Source of the DNA: Pseudomonas helvetica
GTDB lineage: Bacteria > Pseudomonadota > Gammaproteobacteria > Pseudomonadales > Pseudomonadaceae
Assembly (NCBI RefSeq): GCF_039908645.1
Contig: NZ_CP150917.1
Span: forward strand, 3,297,501 to 3,361,500
Length of the DNA stretch: 64,000 nucleotides
Direction: 5' to 3'
Shown: positions 45,259-54,263 of the stretch, one piece after another
How positions within the stretch are numbered: the stretch's first letter is position 1
Layout: each line of letters begins with the position of its first letter
Position numbers and translations under genes: made by a program
Notes under the pieces: generated by a model
The model's input: only the letters and a program-made list of their open reading frames with translations
What the model was told of the DNA's origin: nothing
The model's database searches: none

Positions 45259-47316
45259 ATGACCCGTCTGGCTAAACACCTCGCCTGGTTTGCCGTGGCT
45301 GTCCTGGGAGCTTTTGCGCTGAGTGTCGTGGCCCTGCGCCGCGGCGAAGCCATCAACGCCCTCTGGATCGTAGTCGCAGCAGTCGCTATCTATCTTGTCG
45401 CATACCGCTATTACAGCCTGTTTATTGCCAATAAGGTGATGCAGCTCGATCCCGGTCGAGCCACCCCCGCCGTCGTCAACAACGATGGTCTGGACTACGT
45501 ACCCACCAACAAACACATTCTTTTCGGTCACCACTTCGCGGCCATCGCGGGTGCTGGTCCGTTAGTCGGTCCGGTGTTGGCGGCGCAGATGGGCTATTTG
45601 CCCGGCACGCTCTGGCTGATCGCCGGCGTGGTATTGGCCGGTGCCGTTCAGGACTTCATGGTCCTGTTCATGTCGACCCGCCGCAACGGTCGCTCCCTGG
45701 GCGACATGGTCCGTGAAGAAATGGGCCGTGTCCCTGGCACTATCGCGCTGTTCGGCTGCTTCCTGATCATGATCATCATCCTCGCGGTGCTGGCGCTGAT
45801 CGTGGTCAAGGCCCTGGCTGATAGCCCGTGGGGCATGTTCACGGTGATGGCGACCATCCCGATTGCGATGTTCATGGGCGTGTACATGCGCTACATCCGC
45901 CCGGGCCGCATCGGTGAGATTTCCGTTGTCGGCGTGCTGCTGTTGCTCGGCTCGATCTGGCTGGGCGGGCAGATTGCTGCTGATCCGGTCTGGGCCAAGG
46001 CCTTCTCCTTCACCGGGATCCAGATCACCTGGATGCTGATCGGCTACGGTTTCGTCGCGGCAGTAATGCCGGTCTGGCTGATCCTGGCGCCGCGTGACTA
46101 CCTGTCGACCTTCCTCAAGATCGGCACCATCATGGCGCTGGCAATCGGCATCCTGATTACCATGCCCGAGCTGAAAATGCCGGCGCTGACCCAGTTTATC
46201 GACGGCACCGGGCCGGTCTGGAAAGGCGGGTTGTTTCCGTTCCTGTTCATCACCATTGCCTGCGGTGCAGTCTCGGGTTTCCATGCGCTGATCGCTTCCG
46301 GGACCACCCCGAAACTGTTGGCCAGTGAAGGTCATGCCCGTTACATCGGTTACGGCGGCATGCTGATGGAGTCCTTCGTGGCGATCATGGCGATGGTGGC
46401 GGCTTCGGTGATCGAACCGGGCGTCTACTTCGCCATGAACAGTCCGGCGGCGATCGTCGGCGGTGACGTGGTACAGGTGGCTCAGACTGTCAGCAGCTGG
46501 GGCTTTATGATTACCCCGGAAGCCCTGCAAGCAGTGGCCAGGGACATCGGTGAAACCACCGTGCTGGCCCGTGCCGGCGGTGCGCCGACCCTGGCGGTCG
46601 GTATCGCGCAGATCCTGCACAGCGTTCTGCCGGGTGAAAACACCATGGCGTTCTGGTACCACTTCGCGATCCTGTTCGAAGCGCTGTTCATCCTGACGGC
46701 GGTCGACGCCGGCACCCGTGCCGGGCGTTTCATGCTGCAGGATTTGCTTGGCTCCTTCGTTCCGGCGCTTAAACGCACCGAGTCCTGGACCGCCAACCTG
46801 ATCGCGACCGCCGGTTGCGTGGCAATGTGGGGTTATCTGCTGTACCAAGGCGTGATCGACCCGTTGGGTGGCATCAACACCTTGTGGCCGCTGTTCGGTA
46901 TCTCCAACCAGATGCTGGCCGGTATCGCGCTGATGCTCGGCACGGTGGTGCTGATCAAAATGAAACGCCAACGCTACATCTGGGTGACCTTGTTGCCAGC
47001 CGCCTGGCTGCTGATCTGCACCACCACCGCAGGCTTCATCAAGCTGTTCGACGCCAACCCGGCGATCGGCTTCCTGTCGCTGGCGAAGAAATACAGCGAT
47101 GCCCTGGCCAACGGTCAGATCCTCGCACCGGCCAAGGACATCACGCAGATGCAGCACGTGATCTACAACGCCTACACCAACGCAACGCTGACGGCGCTGT
47201 TCCTGTTCGTGGTTTTCAGCATCCTGTTCTATGCGATCAAGGTCGGTATTTCCGCCTGGGGCAGCAAAGAACGCACGGATAAAGAATCGCCATTCCAGGC
47301 GATTCCAGAAGCGTAA
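45259..47316 (+). CDS. cstA: carbon starvation protein CstA (pyruvate/peptide transporter)
   Basis: A 685-residue inner-membrane transporter with about 16-18 segments. CstA signatures include GLDYVPTNKHILFGHHFAAI and AGAGPLVGPVLAAQMGYLPG. The family transports pyruvate (BtsT/CstA) or peptides and is induced on carbon limitation. AGGAG precedes ATG 45259; the frame is open another 37 codons upstream, but those are not coding. Followed by the small ybdD partner gene. Confidence 0.95.
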   Translation: MTRLAKHLAWFAVAVLGAFALSVVALRRGEAINALWIVVAAVAIYLVAYRYYSLFIANKVMQLDPGRATPAVVNNDGLDYVPTNKHILFGHHFAAIAGAGPLVGPVLAAQMGYLPGTLWLIAGVVLAGAVQDFMVLFMSTRRNGRSLGDMVREEMGRVPGTIALFGCFLIMIIILAVLALIVVKALADSPWGMFTVMATIPIAMFMGVYMRYIRPGRIGEISVVGVLLLLGSIWLGGQIAADPVWAKAFSFTGIQITWMLIGYGFVAAVMPVWLILAPRDYLSTFLKIGTIMALAIGILITMPELKMPALTQFIDGTGPVWKGGLFPFLFITIACGAVSGFHALIASGTTPKLLASEGHARYIGYGGMLMESFVAIMAMVAASVIEPGVYFAMNSPAAIVGGDVVQVAQTVSSWGFMITPEALQAVARDIGETTVLARAGGAPTLAVGIAQILHSVLPGENTMAFWYHFAILFEALFILTAVDAGTRAGRFMLQDLLGSFVPALKRTESWTANLIATAGCVAMWGYLLYQGVIDPLGGINTLWPLFGISNQMLAGIALMLGTVVLIKMKRQRYIWVTLLPAAWLLICTTTAGFIKLFDANPAIGFLSLAKKYSDALANGQILAPAKDITQMQHVIYNAYTNATLTALFLFVVFSILFYAIKVGISAWGSKERTDKESPFQAIPEA

Positions 47317-47331
47317 TCGAGGGTTGCAAGC

Positions 47332-47529
47332 ATGTTCAATGACCTGAGTCGCCTCGGTAAATACCTCGGTCAGGCCGCGCGCCTGATGGTCGGCATGCCC
47401 GACTACGACACCTACGTCGAGCATATGCAAACCCAACACCCGGACAAACCGGTGATGAGCTACGAGGCGTTCTTCCGGGAACGCCAGGAGGCTCGTTACG
47501 GTGGCAAGGCTGGGCCGAAGTGCTGTTGA
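47332..47529 (+). CDS. ybdD: YbdD/YjiX-family small protein
   Basis: A 65-residue protein of the short family that always follows cstA/btsT. Its hallmark C-terminus ([17 protein letters not shown]...CC) is present. Starts 15 bases after the cstA stop, so the pair is one transcript. Role unknown, possibly a transporter accessory. Confidence 0.93.
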   Translation: MFNDLSRLGKYLGQAARLMVGMPDYDTYVEHMQTQHPDKPVMSYEAFFRERQEARYGGKAGPKCC

Positions 47530-47809
47530 CCCGCTGACGGCGGGTTATCAAATGCGATGTGGGAGACTCTATGTTGCAGGGCAACCCTGCAACGGTCGAC
47601 GACGCTTGAGCGAATGGAATCGAAAGTTCATTGCGCTGTCTCCCACTGCTGCAAATGGTTATGCATGCCGCTTTATAAAAGTGCATCCGGACGGTATGGC
47701 AAGTTCTGAGCACTGCCTTACACTGCGATACACCCAATACGACTGTTCAACGGATCGACAGGTCCCACGGCGATCCGTGGCATCACCTCATGATCCGGGT
47801 GAAACCAAC

Positions 47810-48469
47810 ATGAAAACGGTCACCACCCTTTTCACCTGTCTGCTCGCTGCCAGCGTGTGTGCGGCGACAAGCACCTGTGTGAACGCGGCCCCTCCTTCGC
47901 CAATCTTCAAGACCAGTTTCGACTGCGCCCAGGCTAGGGCATCCATCGAAAAGGCGATCTGTCGCGATCCGCAACTGGCACAGATGGATATTGAACTGAC
48001 GCGTCTCTATCGCCTGGCGCTCACGGATGAGCATTCAGTACCGCCTCCAGACACCGTCATGATCGACCAGCAGTTCTGGATCAAGTCCCGTAATCAGTGC
48101 GCCTCCGCGCCTGCGCCCAAGGCGTGCACGATCCGCAGTTATGCCGAACGCGCGCACCAGTTGCGCCAAGGCTCGGCAATTGTGAGAACCAAGGATCCAG
48201 ACCGGCTCACCGAAGGCCCCCTGGCTATTCGTTGTACGGGGTTTAACACGCTGATTACCGCCACCTTCTTCAGCACGCAACCGGGTGTCGTGTACCTGAA
48301 ATGGGCGAATACTTCGATCACCCTGAGCCAGGTGCCGAGTGACTCGGGAACCCAATACACGGGCAAGGATTTCCAGGGCAACTACAGCTTCTGGCAAAAC
48401 GACAACGTGGTCCTTTTCCAAAAACCAGGCTCCGCCGAAATGAGTTGTACGGCCGAGCCGGCCGGCTGA
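47810..48469 (+). CDS. secreted LprI/MliC-type lysozyme-inhibitor-like protein
   Basis: A 219-residue exported protein. Signal peptide about 1-25 (cleavage after VNAA). The first half (FDCAQARASIEKAICRDPQL to about residue 110) is an LprI-like cysteine-bearing domain. The second half resembles MliC (IRCTGFNTLITATFF, then KPGSAEMSC), the periplasmic inhibitor of C-type lysozyme. Likely protects against host lysozyme. ATG 47810 is chosen; the frame is open to 47501 but lacks a signal there. Confidence 0.75.
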   Translation: MKTVTTLFTCLLAASVCAATSTCVNAAPPSPIFKTSFDCAQARASIEKAICRDPQLAQMDIELTRLYRLALTDEHSVPPPDTVMIDQQFWIKSRNQCASAPAPKACTIRSYAERAHQLRQGSAIVRTKDPDRLTEGPLAIRCTGFNTLITATFFSTQPGVVYLKWANTSITLSQVPSDSGTQYTGKDFQGNYSFWQNDNVVLFQKPGSAEMSCTAEPAG

Positions 48470-48554
48470 TTGCTCTGGCGCAAGGTCGTTTGGAGACCGT
48501 TACCCGGACCAGAAAGGCAGGCAAGGACACAGAACCCGCATCACTAACCTGCCC

Positions 48555-50165
48555 TCAAAAAACAGCGATATGCGAGTCCGTTCGCGGCTCGGTTCCGCCA
48601 CATAACACGCCCGTTTCAGGATCGCGCAGGATGATTTGTCCACGCCCATAACGGGTCCGGTCGCAGGCCACCTGCACTTGATGCCCCCGGCGCGCCAACG
48701 CTGCAGCCATGTCCCGCGAAGCGTCCTGCTCGATGCCGACCTGCAGCCCGCCCAGCCACTGCCAGCGCGGTGCATCCAGCGCCGCTTGCGGGTTGAGGCC
48801 AAAATCCACCAGGTTCATGACCATCTGCACGTGCCCTTGGGGCTGCATGTAGCCGCCCATCACGCCAAAGGGGCCCATCGCCACACCGTCCTTGCTGAGA
48901 AACCCCGGGATAATGGTGTGGAAGGTTTTCTTGCCGGGCGCCAGGCAGTTCGAGTGCGCCGGATCAAGGCTGAACTCTTCACCGCGGTTTTGCAGGGCGA
49001 TGCCGCTGTCGGGCAATACCACACCGGAGCCAAAGCCGTGGTAGTTGCTCTGGATGAACGAAACCATGTTGCCTTCGGCATCGGCGGTGGCCAGGTACAC
49101 CGTGCCGCTGGCGTGAGGATCACCCGGTTGTGGGGCCATCGCCTGCTCACCGATCTGTGCCCGACGATGGGCAACATAGTTTTCGCTGAGTAAATCCTCC
49201 ACCGCGACCCGCATGTGCTGCGGGTCAGTGATGTAATGCAGGCCGTCGCTGTAAGCGAGTTTCATGGCCTCAAGCTGACGGTGCCAGGTCTGCTGACTGT
49301 CGCGGTGATCGAAGTCGAAACCCTCGAGAATCTTCAAGGCCATCAAGGCCACGAGGCCCTGGCCGCTCGGCGGAATCTCCCAGACGTCATAGCCTCGATA
49401 ATTGACCTTGATCGGCTCGACCCATTGGGCGCGGTAACCTTGTAAATCACTGGCGCGCAAATACCCGCCGGTCGCCCTGGAATGGGCGTCCAACCGTTGC
49501 GCCAGCGCCCCACGATAAAAGCTTTCGCAACCTGTGGCCGCGAGTTCCGTCAAGGTCCGCGCCTGGGCCGGGTTGTAAAACATCTCGCCGGCGCGGGGCG
49601 CTCGTCCGTCAATCAAAAAGGTTTCGAACCAGCTATCGAGCACTTCGTTGCGGCTCGGGGTGAAGTTCTCCAACGCGGTTTGCCATTGAAGAGCAACCAC
49701 TGGCGAAACCGGAAAGCCGTCGCCTGCCAAACTGATGGCTGGCTGCAACACATCGGCAAAGGGCAGACGACCGAACCGTTTGGACAGCTCAGCCCAGGCC
49801 GACGGGCAGCCTGGAACTGTCACGGGTGTCCATCCATGCAATGGCATTTTTTTGTGGCCGGCGGCTCTCACCGCTTCAATGCTCAGGGCCTGCGGGGCGC
49901 CGCCATTGGCGCTCAAACCATGCAGTTTGTTCTGAGTCCAGACCAGTGCAAAGGCGTCGCCACCGATACCGCAACCGGTCGGCTCGACCACGGTCAACGC
50001 TGCTGCGGTGGCAATCGCGGCGTCAATGGCGTTGCCACCACGCCGCATGATCTCGATACCGGCTTCGGCAGCCAACGGCTGCGAGGCCGCGACCATGCCG
50101 CGTTTTGCGAAAACACTTTGGCGCTGTGAGGCGTAGGGATACTCATGGGCAGAAAATTTGAACAT
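48555..50165 (-). CDS. ggt: gamma-glutamyltransferase family protein
   Basis: A 536-residue enzyme of the gamma-glutamyltranspeptidase family. The autocleavage nucleophile Thr lies in the HASGTVYLATADAEGNMVSF block near residue 355, splitting a large N-terminal and a small C-terminal subunit. AASQPLAAEAGIEIMRRGGN at the N-terminus is a family signature. No signal peptide is evident, so it may act in the cytoplasm, like YwrD-type members. It could split gamma-glutamyl bonds, including in glutathione conjugates. Confidence 0.87.
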   Translation of the reverse strand: MFKFSAHEYPYASQRQSVFAKRGMVAASQPLAAEAGIEIMRRGGNAIDAAIATAAALTVVEPTGCGIGGDAFALVWTQNKLHGLSANGGAPQALSIEAVRAAGHKKMPLHGWTPVTVPGCPSAWAELSKRFGRLPFADVLQPAISLAGDGFPVSPVVALQWQTALENFTPSRNEVLDSWFETFLIDGRAPRAGEMFYNPAQARTLTELAATGCESFYRGALAQRLDAHSRATGGYLRASDLQGYRAQWVEPIKVNYRGYDVWEIPPSGQGLVALMALKILEGFDFDHRDSQQTWHRQLEAMKLAYSDGLHYITDPQHMRVAVEDLLSENYVAHRRAQIGEQAMAPQPGDPHASGTVYLATADAEGNMVSFIQSNYHGFGSGVVLPDSGIALQNRGEEFSLDPAHSNCLAPGKKTFHTIIPGFLSKDGVAMGPFGVMGGYMQPQGHVQMVMNLVDFGLNPQAALDAPRWQWLGGLQVGIEQDASRDMAAALARRGHQVQVACDRTRYGRGQIILRDPETGVLCGGTEPRTDSHIAVF

Positions 50166-50265
50166 GGCAGGTCTCACACATTAGGGATGCTCGGGCTCAC
50201 AGCACCCGACCAAGAAAGGCGCGGGTGCGGGCGTGGCTGGCCGAAGATCTGAATGATGAGCGGCC

Positions 50266-50286
50266 ATACCGTCATGGTGACGGTAT
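50266..50286. promoter_or_regulatory. palindrome upstream of ggt
   Basis: ATACCGTCA-TGG-TGACGGTAT is a perfect 9-bp inverted repeat, about 100 bases before the ggt start and 30 bases after the transglutaminase stop. There is no T-run, so it looks more like an operator than a terminator. A related half (GGTGACGGT) lies again at 50296-50304. Confidence 0.45.
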
Positions 50287-50316
50287 AGCCGGTTATGGTG
50301 ACGGTGCGAACGAGTT

Positions 50317-51114
50317 TTATTGGTGCTGAACCTGCAACTGGGACGACACCTGGACCCGCGCGAGCATGTGCTCGGCCCCTCCCCCGCGACGCATGCCGCG
50401 CACCGGGCAAGCGTCAAGGTACTCGAGGCCCACCGCCAGTTTCAGATGGCGCTCGGGTCGCGCCAATCGGTTGGTGACGTCGAAGCTGTACCAACCATCG
50501 TCGAGCCAGGCTTCGGCCCAGGCATGGCTGGCCAAATGGCTTTCATCTTCTGTGCACAGATAACCGGAGACGTAGCGCGCAGGAATGCCCAGGCTGCGAG
50601 CGCAGGCCAGGAAGGCATGGGTATGGTCCTGGCAGACCCCGACGCCGGCGGCAAAGGCTTCGGCTGCGGTGGTGTCCACCGCTGTAGCGCCCGGGCTGTA
50701 GACCATGTGTTCGGCGAGGCCATGCATCAAGTCAATCAACGCCCCGCGATCACGCCGCGTGCCGCACCGCTGTATGGCAAAGGCATTGAGGGCGTCGTCA
50801 GCCTTGGTCAGATGGCTGGTGCGCAAGAACGGCAACGGCGACTGACTGTCGTGCTCCACCTCCAGCATCTGGTCGATTTCAACCTCACCATAGGCGGTTA
50901 GCACGAGGGCGCCGTGGGGCTCATCCATCGTCAATACGTGCAGGATGTTGCCGTAAGGGTCGAGCTGGCTACGTACCAGGCGCGGCAGTTCCAGGTGCCA
51001 TTCCAGAATGTGCTGGCGCTCGGTGTTCTTGGGCGTCAAACGCAGGAACTGGATGCTGGTGCAGACTTCGTCGGTGTAGCTGTAGGTGGTGTCGTGGCGT
51101 ATGGACAGTTTCAT
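50317..51114 (-). CDS. transglutaminase-like cysteine protease family protein
   Basis: A 265-residue protein. An N-terminal beta domain (about 1-85, typical Bact_transglu_N) is followed by the transglutaminase catalytic core with the Cys in AGVGVCQDHTHAF, then His in SHAWAEAWL and Asp in SFDVTN. It is the last gene of a three-gene set with the alpha-E protein and ATP-grasp protein. The trio is conserved across bacteria and thought to make or modify a peptide, but no product is known. Confidence 0.88.
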   Translation of the reverse strand: MKLSIRHDTTYSYTDEVCTSIQFLRLTPKNTERQHILEWHLELPRLVRSQLDPYGNILHVLTMDEPHGALVLTAYGEVEIDQMLEVEHDSQSPLPFLRTSHLTKADDALNAFAIQRCGTRRDRGALIDLMHGLAEHMVYSPGATAVDTTAAEAFAAGVGVCQDHTHAFLACARSLGIPARYVSGYLCTEDESHLASHAWAEAWLDDGWYSFDVTNRLARPERHLKLAVGLEYLDACPVRGMRRGGGAEHMLARVQVSSQLQVQHQ

Positions 51115-52061
51115 ACGACCTCCAGATAGGATTCGTGGACGGTCTGGCCGAGATGGCGAACCTGGGAGATGAAATCAGTCAGCCAGAGGTGTAGACCGAA
51201 ACCGAGAATCTCGTCGATCCCGGTGTAGCGCAGCCGCGCATTCAGTTCGGCGGCCAGCCGCTGGGCCGCCCGCCCGTTACTGCCTGGCAGGCTGGCGAGG
51301 ATCTGGTCCAGTTCCTCGATGCAGGCGTGCAGCGAACGCGGAACCGCGGCGCGCAACAGCAGCATCTCGGAGACCTGCTCGGCGTTCGGCGCATTGCGGT
51401 AGAGCTCGTTGAACGCCTCGAAAGACGACAAGGCGCGGAGCAAGGCGCTCCATTGGTAGTAGCCGCGGGCCGAGTTGTCGCTCACCTCCTCCGACTCCTC
51501 GCCGTACATTTCGTAGCGCGCATCCAGCAGGCGCAGGGTGTTGTCGGCGCGTTCGAGGAAGGTGCCCAGTCGAATGAAGCAGTAGGCATCGTTACGCATG
51601 ATGGTGCCGGAGGTTGCCCCGCGGAACAGGTGCGAACGCTCCTTGACCCATTCGCAGAAATGGCTGATGCCATAACGACCCAGGCCATTGCGGGCGATGT
51701 TGCGCATCTCCAGCCAGGTGGCGTTGATGTTCTCCCACATGTCGGCGGTGATCCGTCCACGTACCGCGTGGGCATTGGCCCGCGCCGCTTGCAGGCAGCA
51801 ATAGATACTGCCGGGGTTGGTTTCATCCAGCGCAAAAAAATGCAGCATGCGTTCGGTGTTGAGTTCGCCGTAGCGCTGGTTGTAGTCGTCCAGCGTGCCG
51901 GCGGCCAACAGCGACATCGACAGCTCGGCATGGCCATCGGTGCGCCCCGCCTGGGGCATCAGCGACAGCGAGTAACTGACTTCGAGCATGCGCGCCAGGT
52001 TTTCGGCGCGCTCCAGATAACGGGACATCCAGTAGAGGTCCGAAGCGGTTCTTGAAAGCAT
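51111..52061 (-). CDS. alpha-E domain protein (COG2307 type)
   Basis: A 316-residue all-alpha protein opening with LSRTASDLYWMSRYLERAEN, diagnostic for the alpha-E family. Its function is not known; it always occurs beside the circularly permuted ATP-grasp protein and transglutaminase. It overlaps the transglutaminase start by four bases, and the ATP-grasp stop lies 3 bases before it, so all three are tightly coupled. Confidence 0.9.
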   Translation of the reverse strand: MLSRTASDLYWMSRYLERAENLARMLEVSYSLSLMPQAGRTDGHAELSMSLLAAGTLDDYNQRYGELNTERMLHFFALDETNPGSIYCCLQAARANAHAVRGRITADMWENINATWLEMRNIARNGLGRYGISHFCEWVKERSHLFRGATSGTIMRNDAYCFIRLGTFLERADNTLRLLDARYEMYGEESEEVSDNSARGYYQWSALLRALSSFEAFNELYRNAPNAEQVSEMLLLRAAVPRSLHACIEELDQILASLPGSNGRAAQRLAAELNARLRYTGIDEILGFGLHLWLTDFISQVRHLGQTVHESYLEVV

Positions 52062-52064
52062 GTC

Positions 52065-53474
52065 TTAGTCCTCCACTACCCAAGTGTCTTTGGTGCCGCC
52101 GCCCTGGGACGAGTTCACCACCAGCGAGCCTTCGCGCAATGCCACGCGGGTCAGGCCGCCGGGCACCAGGCGGGTTTCACGGCCCGACAGCACAAACGGG
52201 CGCAGGTCGATGTGGCGTGGGGCGATGCCGCTTTCGACAAAGGTCGGACACGTGGACAGGCACAGCGTCGGCTGGGCGATATACGCTTCGGGACGTGCCT
52301 TGAGACGCGCGCGGAAGTCCTCGATTTCCGCCGCTGTGGCCGCCGGGCCGACCAGCATCCCGTAGCCACCGGAACCTTGGGTCTCCTTGACCACCAGTTC
52401 GGGAAGATTGGCCAGCACGTGGGACAGCTCTTCCGGTTTGCGACACTGCCAGGTCGGTACGTTCTTGAGGATCGGTTCCTCGGCGAGGTAGAAGCGGATC
52501 ATGTCACCGACATACGGGTAGATCGACTTGTCATCCGCCACGCCGGTGCCTATGGCATTGGCGAGGATCACGTTCCCTGCGCGATGAACCGTCACCAGCC
52601 CGGGCACGCCCAGCATGGAGTCCGGATTGAAGGACAGCGGGTCGAGAAACGCATCGTCGAGGCGCCGATAAATCACATCCACCTGTTTCGGGCCGGCGGT
52701 GGTGCGCATGTAGACATGATCGTCGCGAACGAACAGATCGGCGCCTTCAACCAGTTCCACACCCATTTCACGGGCCAGGAACGCGTGTTCGAAGTAAGCG
52801 CTGTTGAAGCGGCCCGGGGTCAGTACCACGGTCGTCGGGTTGTCCAGGGGGCTGGAGCTCTTGAGGGTGTCCAACAGCAGGTTCGGGTAGTGGTCGATGG
52901 GCGCCACACGCTGGGCGGCGAAGAGTTCGGGAAACAGGCGCATCATCATCTTGCGGTCTTCGAGCATGTAGCTGACGCCGCTGGGCGTGCGCAGATTGTC
53001 TTCGAGTACGTAGTAACTGCCGTCGCCATCGCGCACCAGATCGACCCCGGAGATGTGCGCATAGATACCGCGGTGCAGATTCAGGCCCTGCATGGCGACC
53101 TGATAACCCTCGTTGGCCAACACCTGTTCGGCCGGAATAATGCCCTCCTTGAGAATCCGTTGCCCGTGATAGATATCGGCCAGGAACATGTTCAAGGCCT
53201 GGACCCGCTGAATGCAGCCACGCTCGACCATCTGCCATTCGCTGGCCTTGATGCTGCGTGGAATGATGTCGAACGGAATCAACCGCTCGGTGCCCTGCTC
53301 GTCCCCATATAACGTGAAGGTGATGCCGGCTCGATGGAACAGCAGGTCGGCTTCGCGACGACGCTGATCCAGCAGCTCCAGGGGCGTGTCCGCCAACCAG
53401 CGCGCAAACTCCTGGTAATGTGGCCGGCAGCCACCACTCGCATCATACATTTCATTAAAAAAAGCTCGGGACAT
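52065..53474 (-). CDS. circularly permuted type 2 ATP-grasp protein (COG2308 type)
   Basis: A 469-residue ATP-grasp ligase-fold protein. Landmarks are YMLEDRKMMMRLFPELF (about residue 160), YRRLDDAFLDPLSF (about 270), and VVKETQGSGGYGMLVGP (about 375), all typical of the family. It likely activates a carboxylate with ATP to form an amide bond. First gene of the trio, with its promoter in the 780-base gap upstream. Confidence 0.9.
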   Translation of the reverse strand: MSRAFFNEMYDASGGCRPHYQEFARWLADTPLELLDQRRREADLLFHRAGITFTLYGDEQGTERLIPFDIIPRSIKASEWQMVERGCIQRVQALNMFLADIYHGQRILKEGIIPAEQVLANEGYQVAMQGLNLHRGIYAHISGVDLVRDGDGSYYVLEDNLRTPSGVSYMLEDRKMMMRLFPELFAAQRVAPIDHYPNLLLDTLKSSSPLDNPTTVVLTPGRFNSAYFEHAFLAREMGVELVEGADLFVRDDHVYMRTTAGPKQVDVIYRRLDDAFLDPLSFNPDSMLGVPGLVTVHRAGNVILANAIGTGVADDKSIYPYVGDMIRFYLAEEPILKNVPTWQCRKPEELSHVLANLPELVVKETQGSGGYGMLVGPAATAAEIEDFRARLKARPEAYIAQPTLCLSTCPTFVESGIAPRHIDLRPFVLSGRETRLVPGGLTRVALREGSLVVNSSQGGGTKDTWVVED

Positions 53475-54263
53475 ACCCCACTCCTTGCCGCGATACAGCC
53501 GGCATTTTTTTATAACTTTGTCATTCCAATAGATGAAGCCTTACGTTGTTTTAGTGAGTACTGTTTCTGTAAAGCACCTCAGTGTGCACCGTGAACTTCC
53601 TGTCCCTTTATGAAGCTGGAAGCTCACGATTCCGACAGCGTCTTGACGCATTCTGGCGTCAGAGATCTGGCCGTTTCCGGATTAGCTTACTGGCGCTCCT
53701 ACTTGTAACGCCCCCAGTTTCCTTTTTTCGCAAAAACCACACTTCCGGTGGTTTGAAAGTGCTTTTGCAAGGGCTGTGCCCACGCAACGCCAGGGCCGCT
53801 AAAAATCGGAAAAAGCCCCAACAATGATATTGAGGCGACATTTACGTTCATTTATACGGTGTTTTTCTCGTAACACGCTGAAACGTTTATTGCACTTATC
53901 GTTTGCACAACTCTGGCGCGAACAAAATCGGTGCATTGGGTAAATAAGTTGACTTTATTGCCCTGTAAACGGGAAATTTTTACCCACTCTTTTTTATGAG
54001 CTTTGTAATACCAAACCTTCAGACCCGTACATCAAATTTCATCCTTGCACCATTAATGCGCACACAAATGCACACTATGGCTGCGCATGGAACCGAAGTG
54101 CCTGCTGATGACGCATAAAAGCACTCATCACATTATTCGGTTGAATGAGCGCTTCAAGTCGCAGGTTACGACGGTCAACACCGACCTGACAGGAACGCAA
54201 CCGCACATCGGACAACGCAACAGCGCATGGGCATAATCAGCGGACTGAAAAAGAGTGATGGCC
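53475..54263. promoter_or_regulatory. AT-rich intergenic region between ATP-grasp trio and mdcR
   Basis: About 790 bases, clearly lower in GC than flanking genes, between divergent genes. TGACGC-ATTCTG-GCGTCA at 53643-53660 is a perfect 6-bp arm dyad. Open frames here (e.g. 53582-53827) have no family or ribosome site. Both promoters should lie here. Confidence 0.45.

Noticed and set aside
45562..47439. Long 625-codon minus-strand open frame
   Set aside because: Antisense to cstA; its composition (His/Asp/Gln-rich) is the shadow of GC-rich codons, with no domain.
53582..53827. 81-codon frame in the AT-rich gap
   Set aside because: Basic, low-complexity product without a ribosome site; treated as non-coding.
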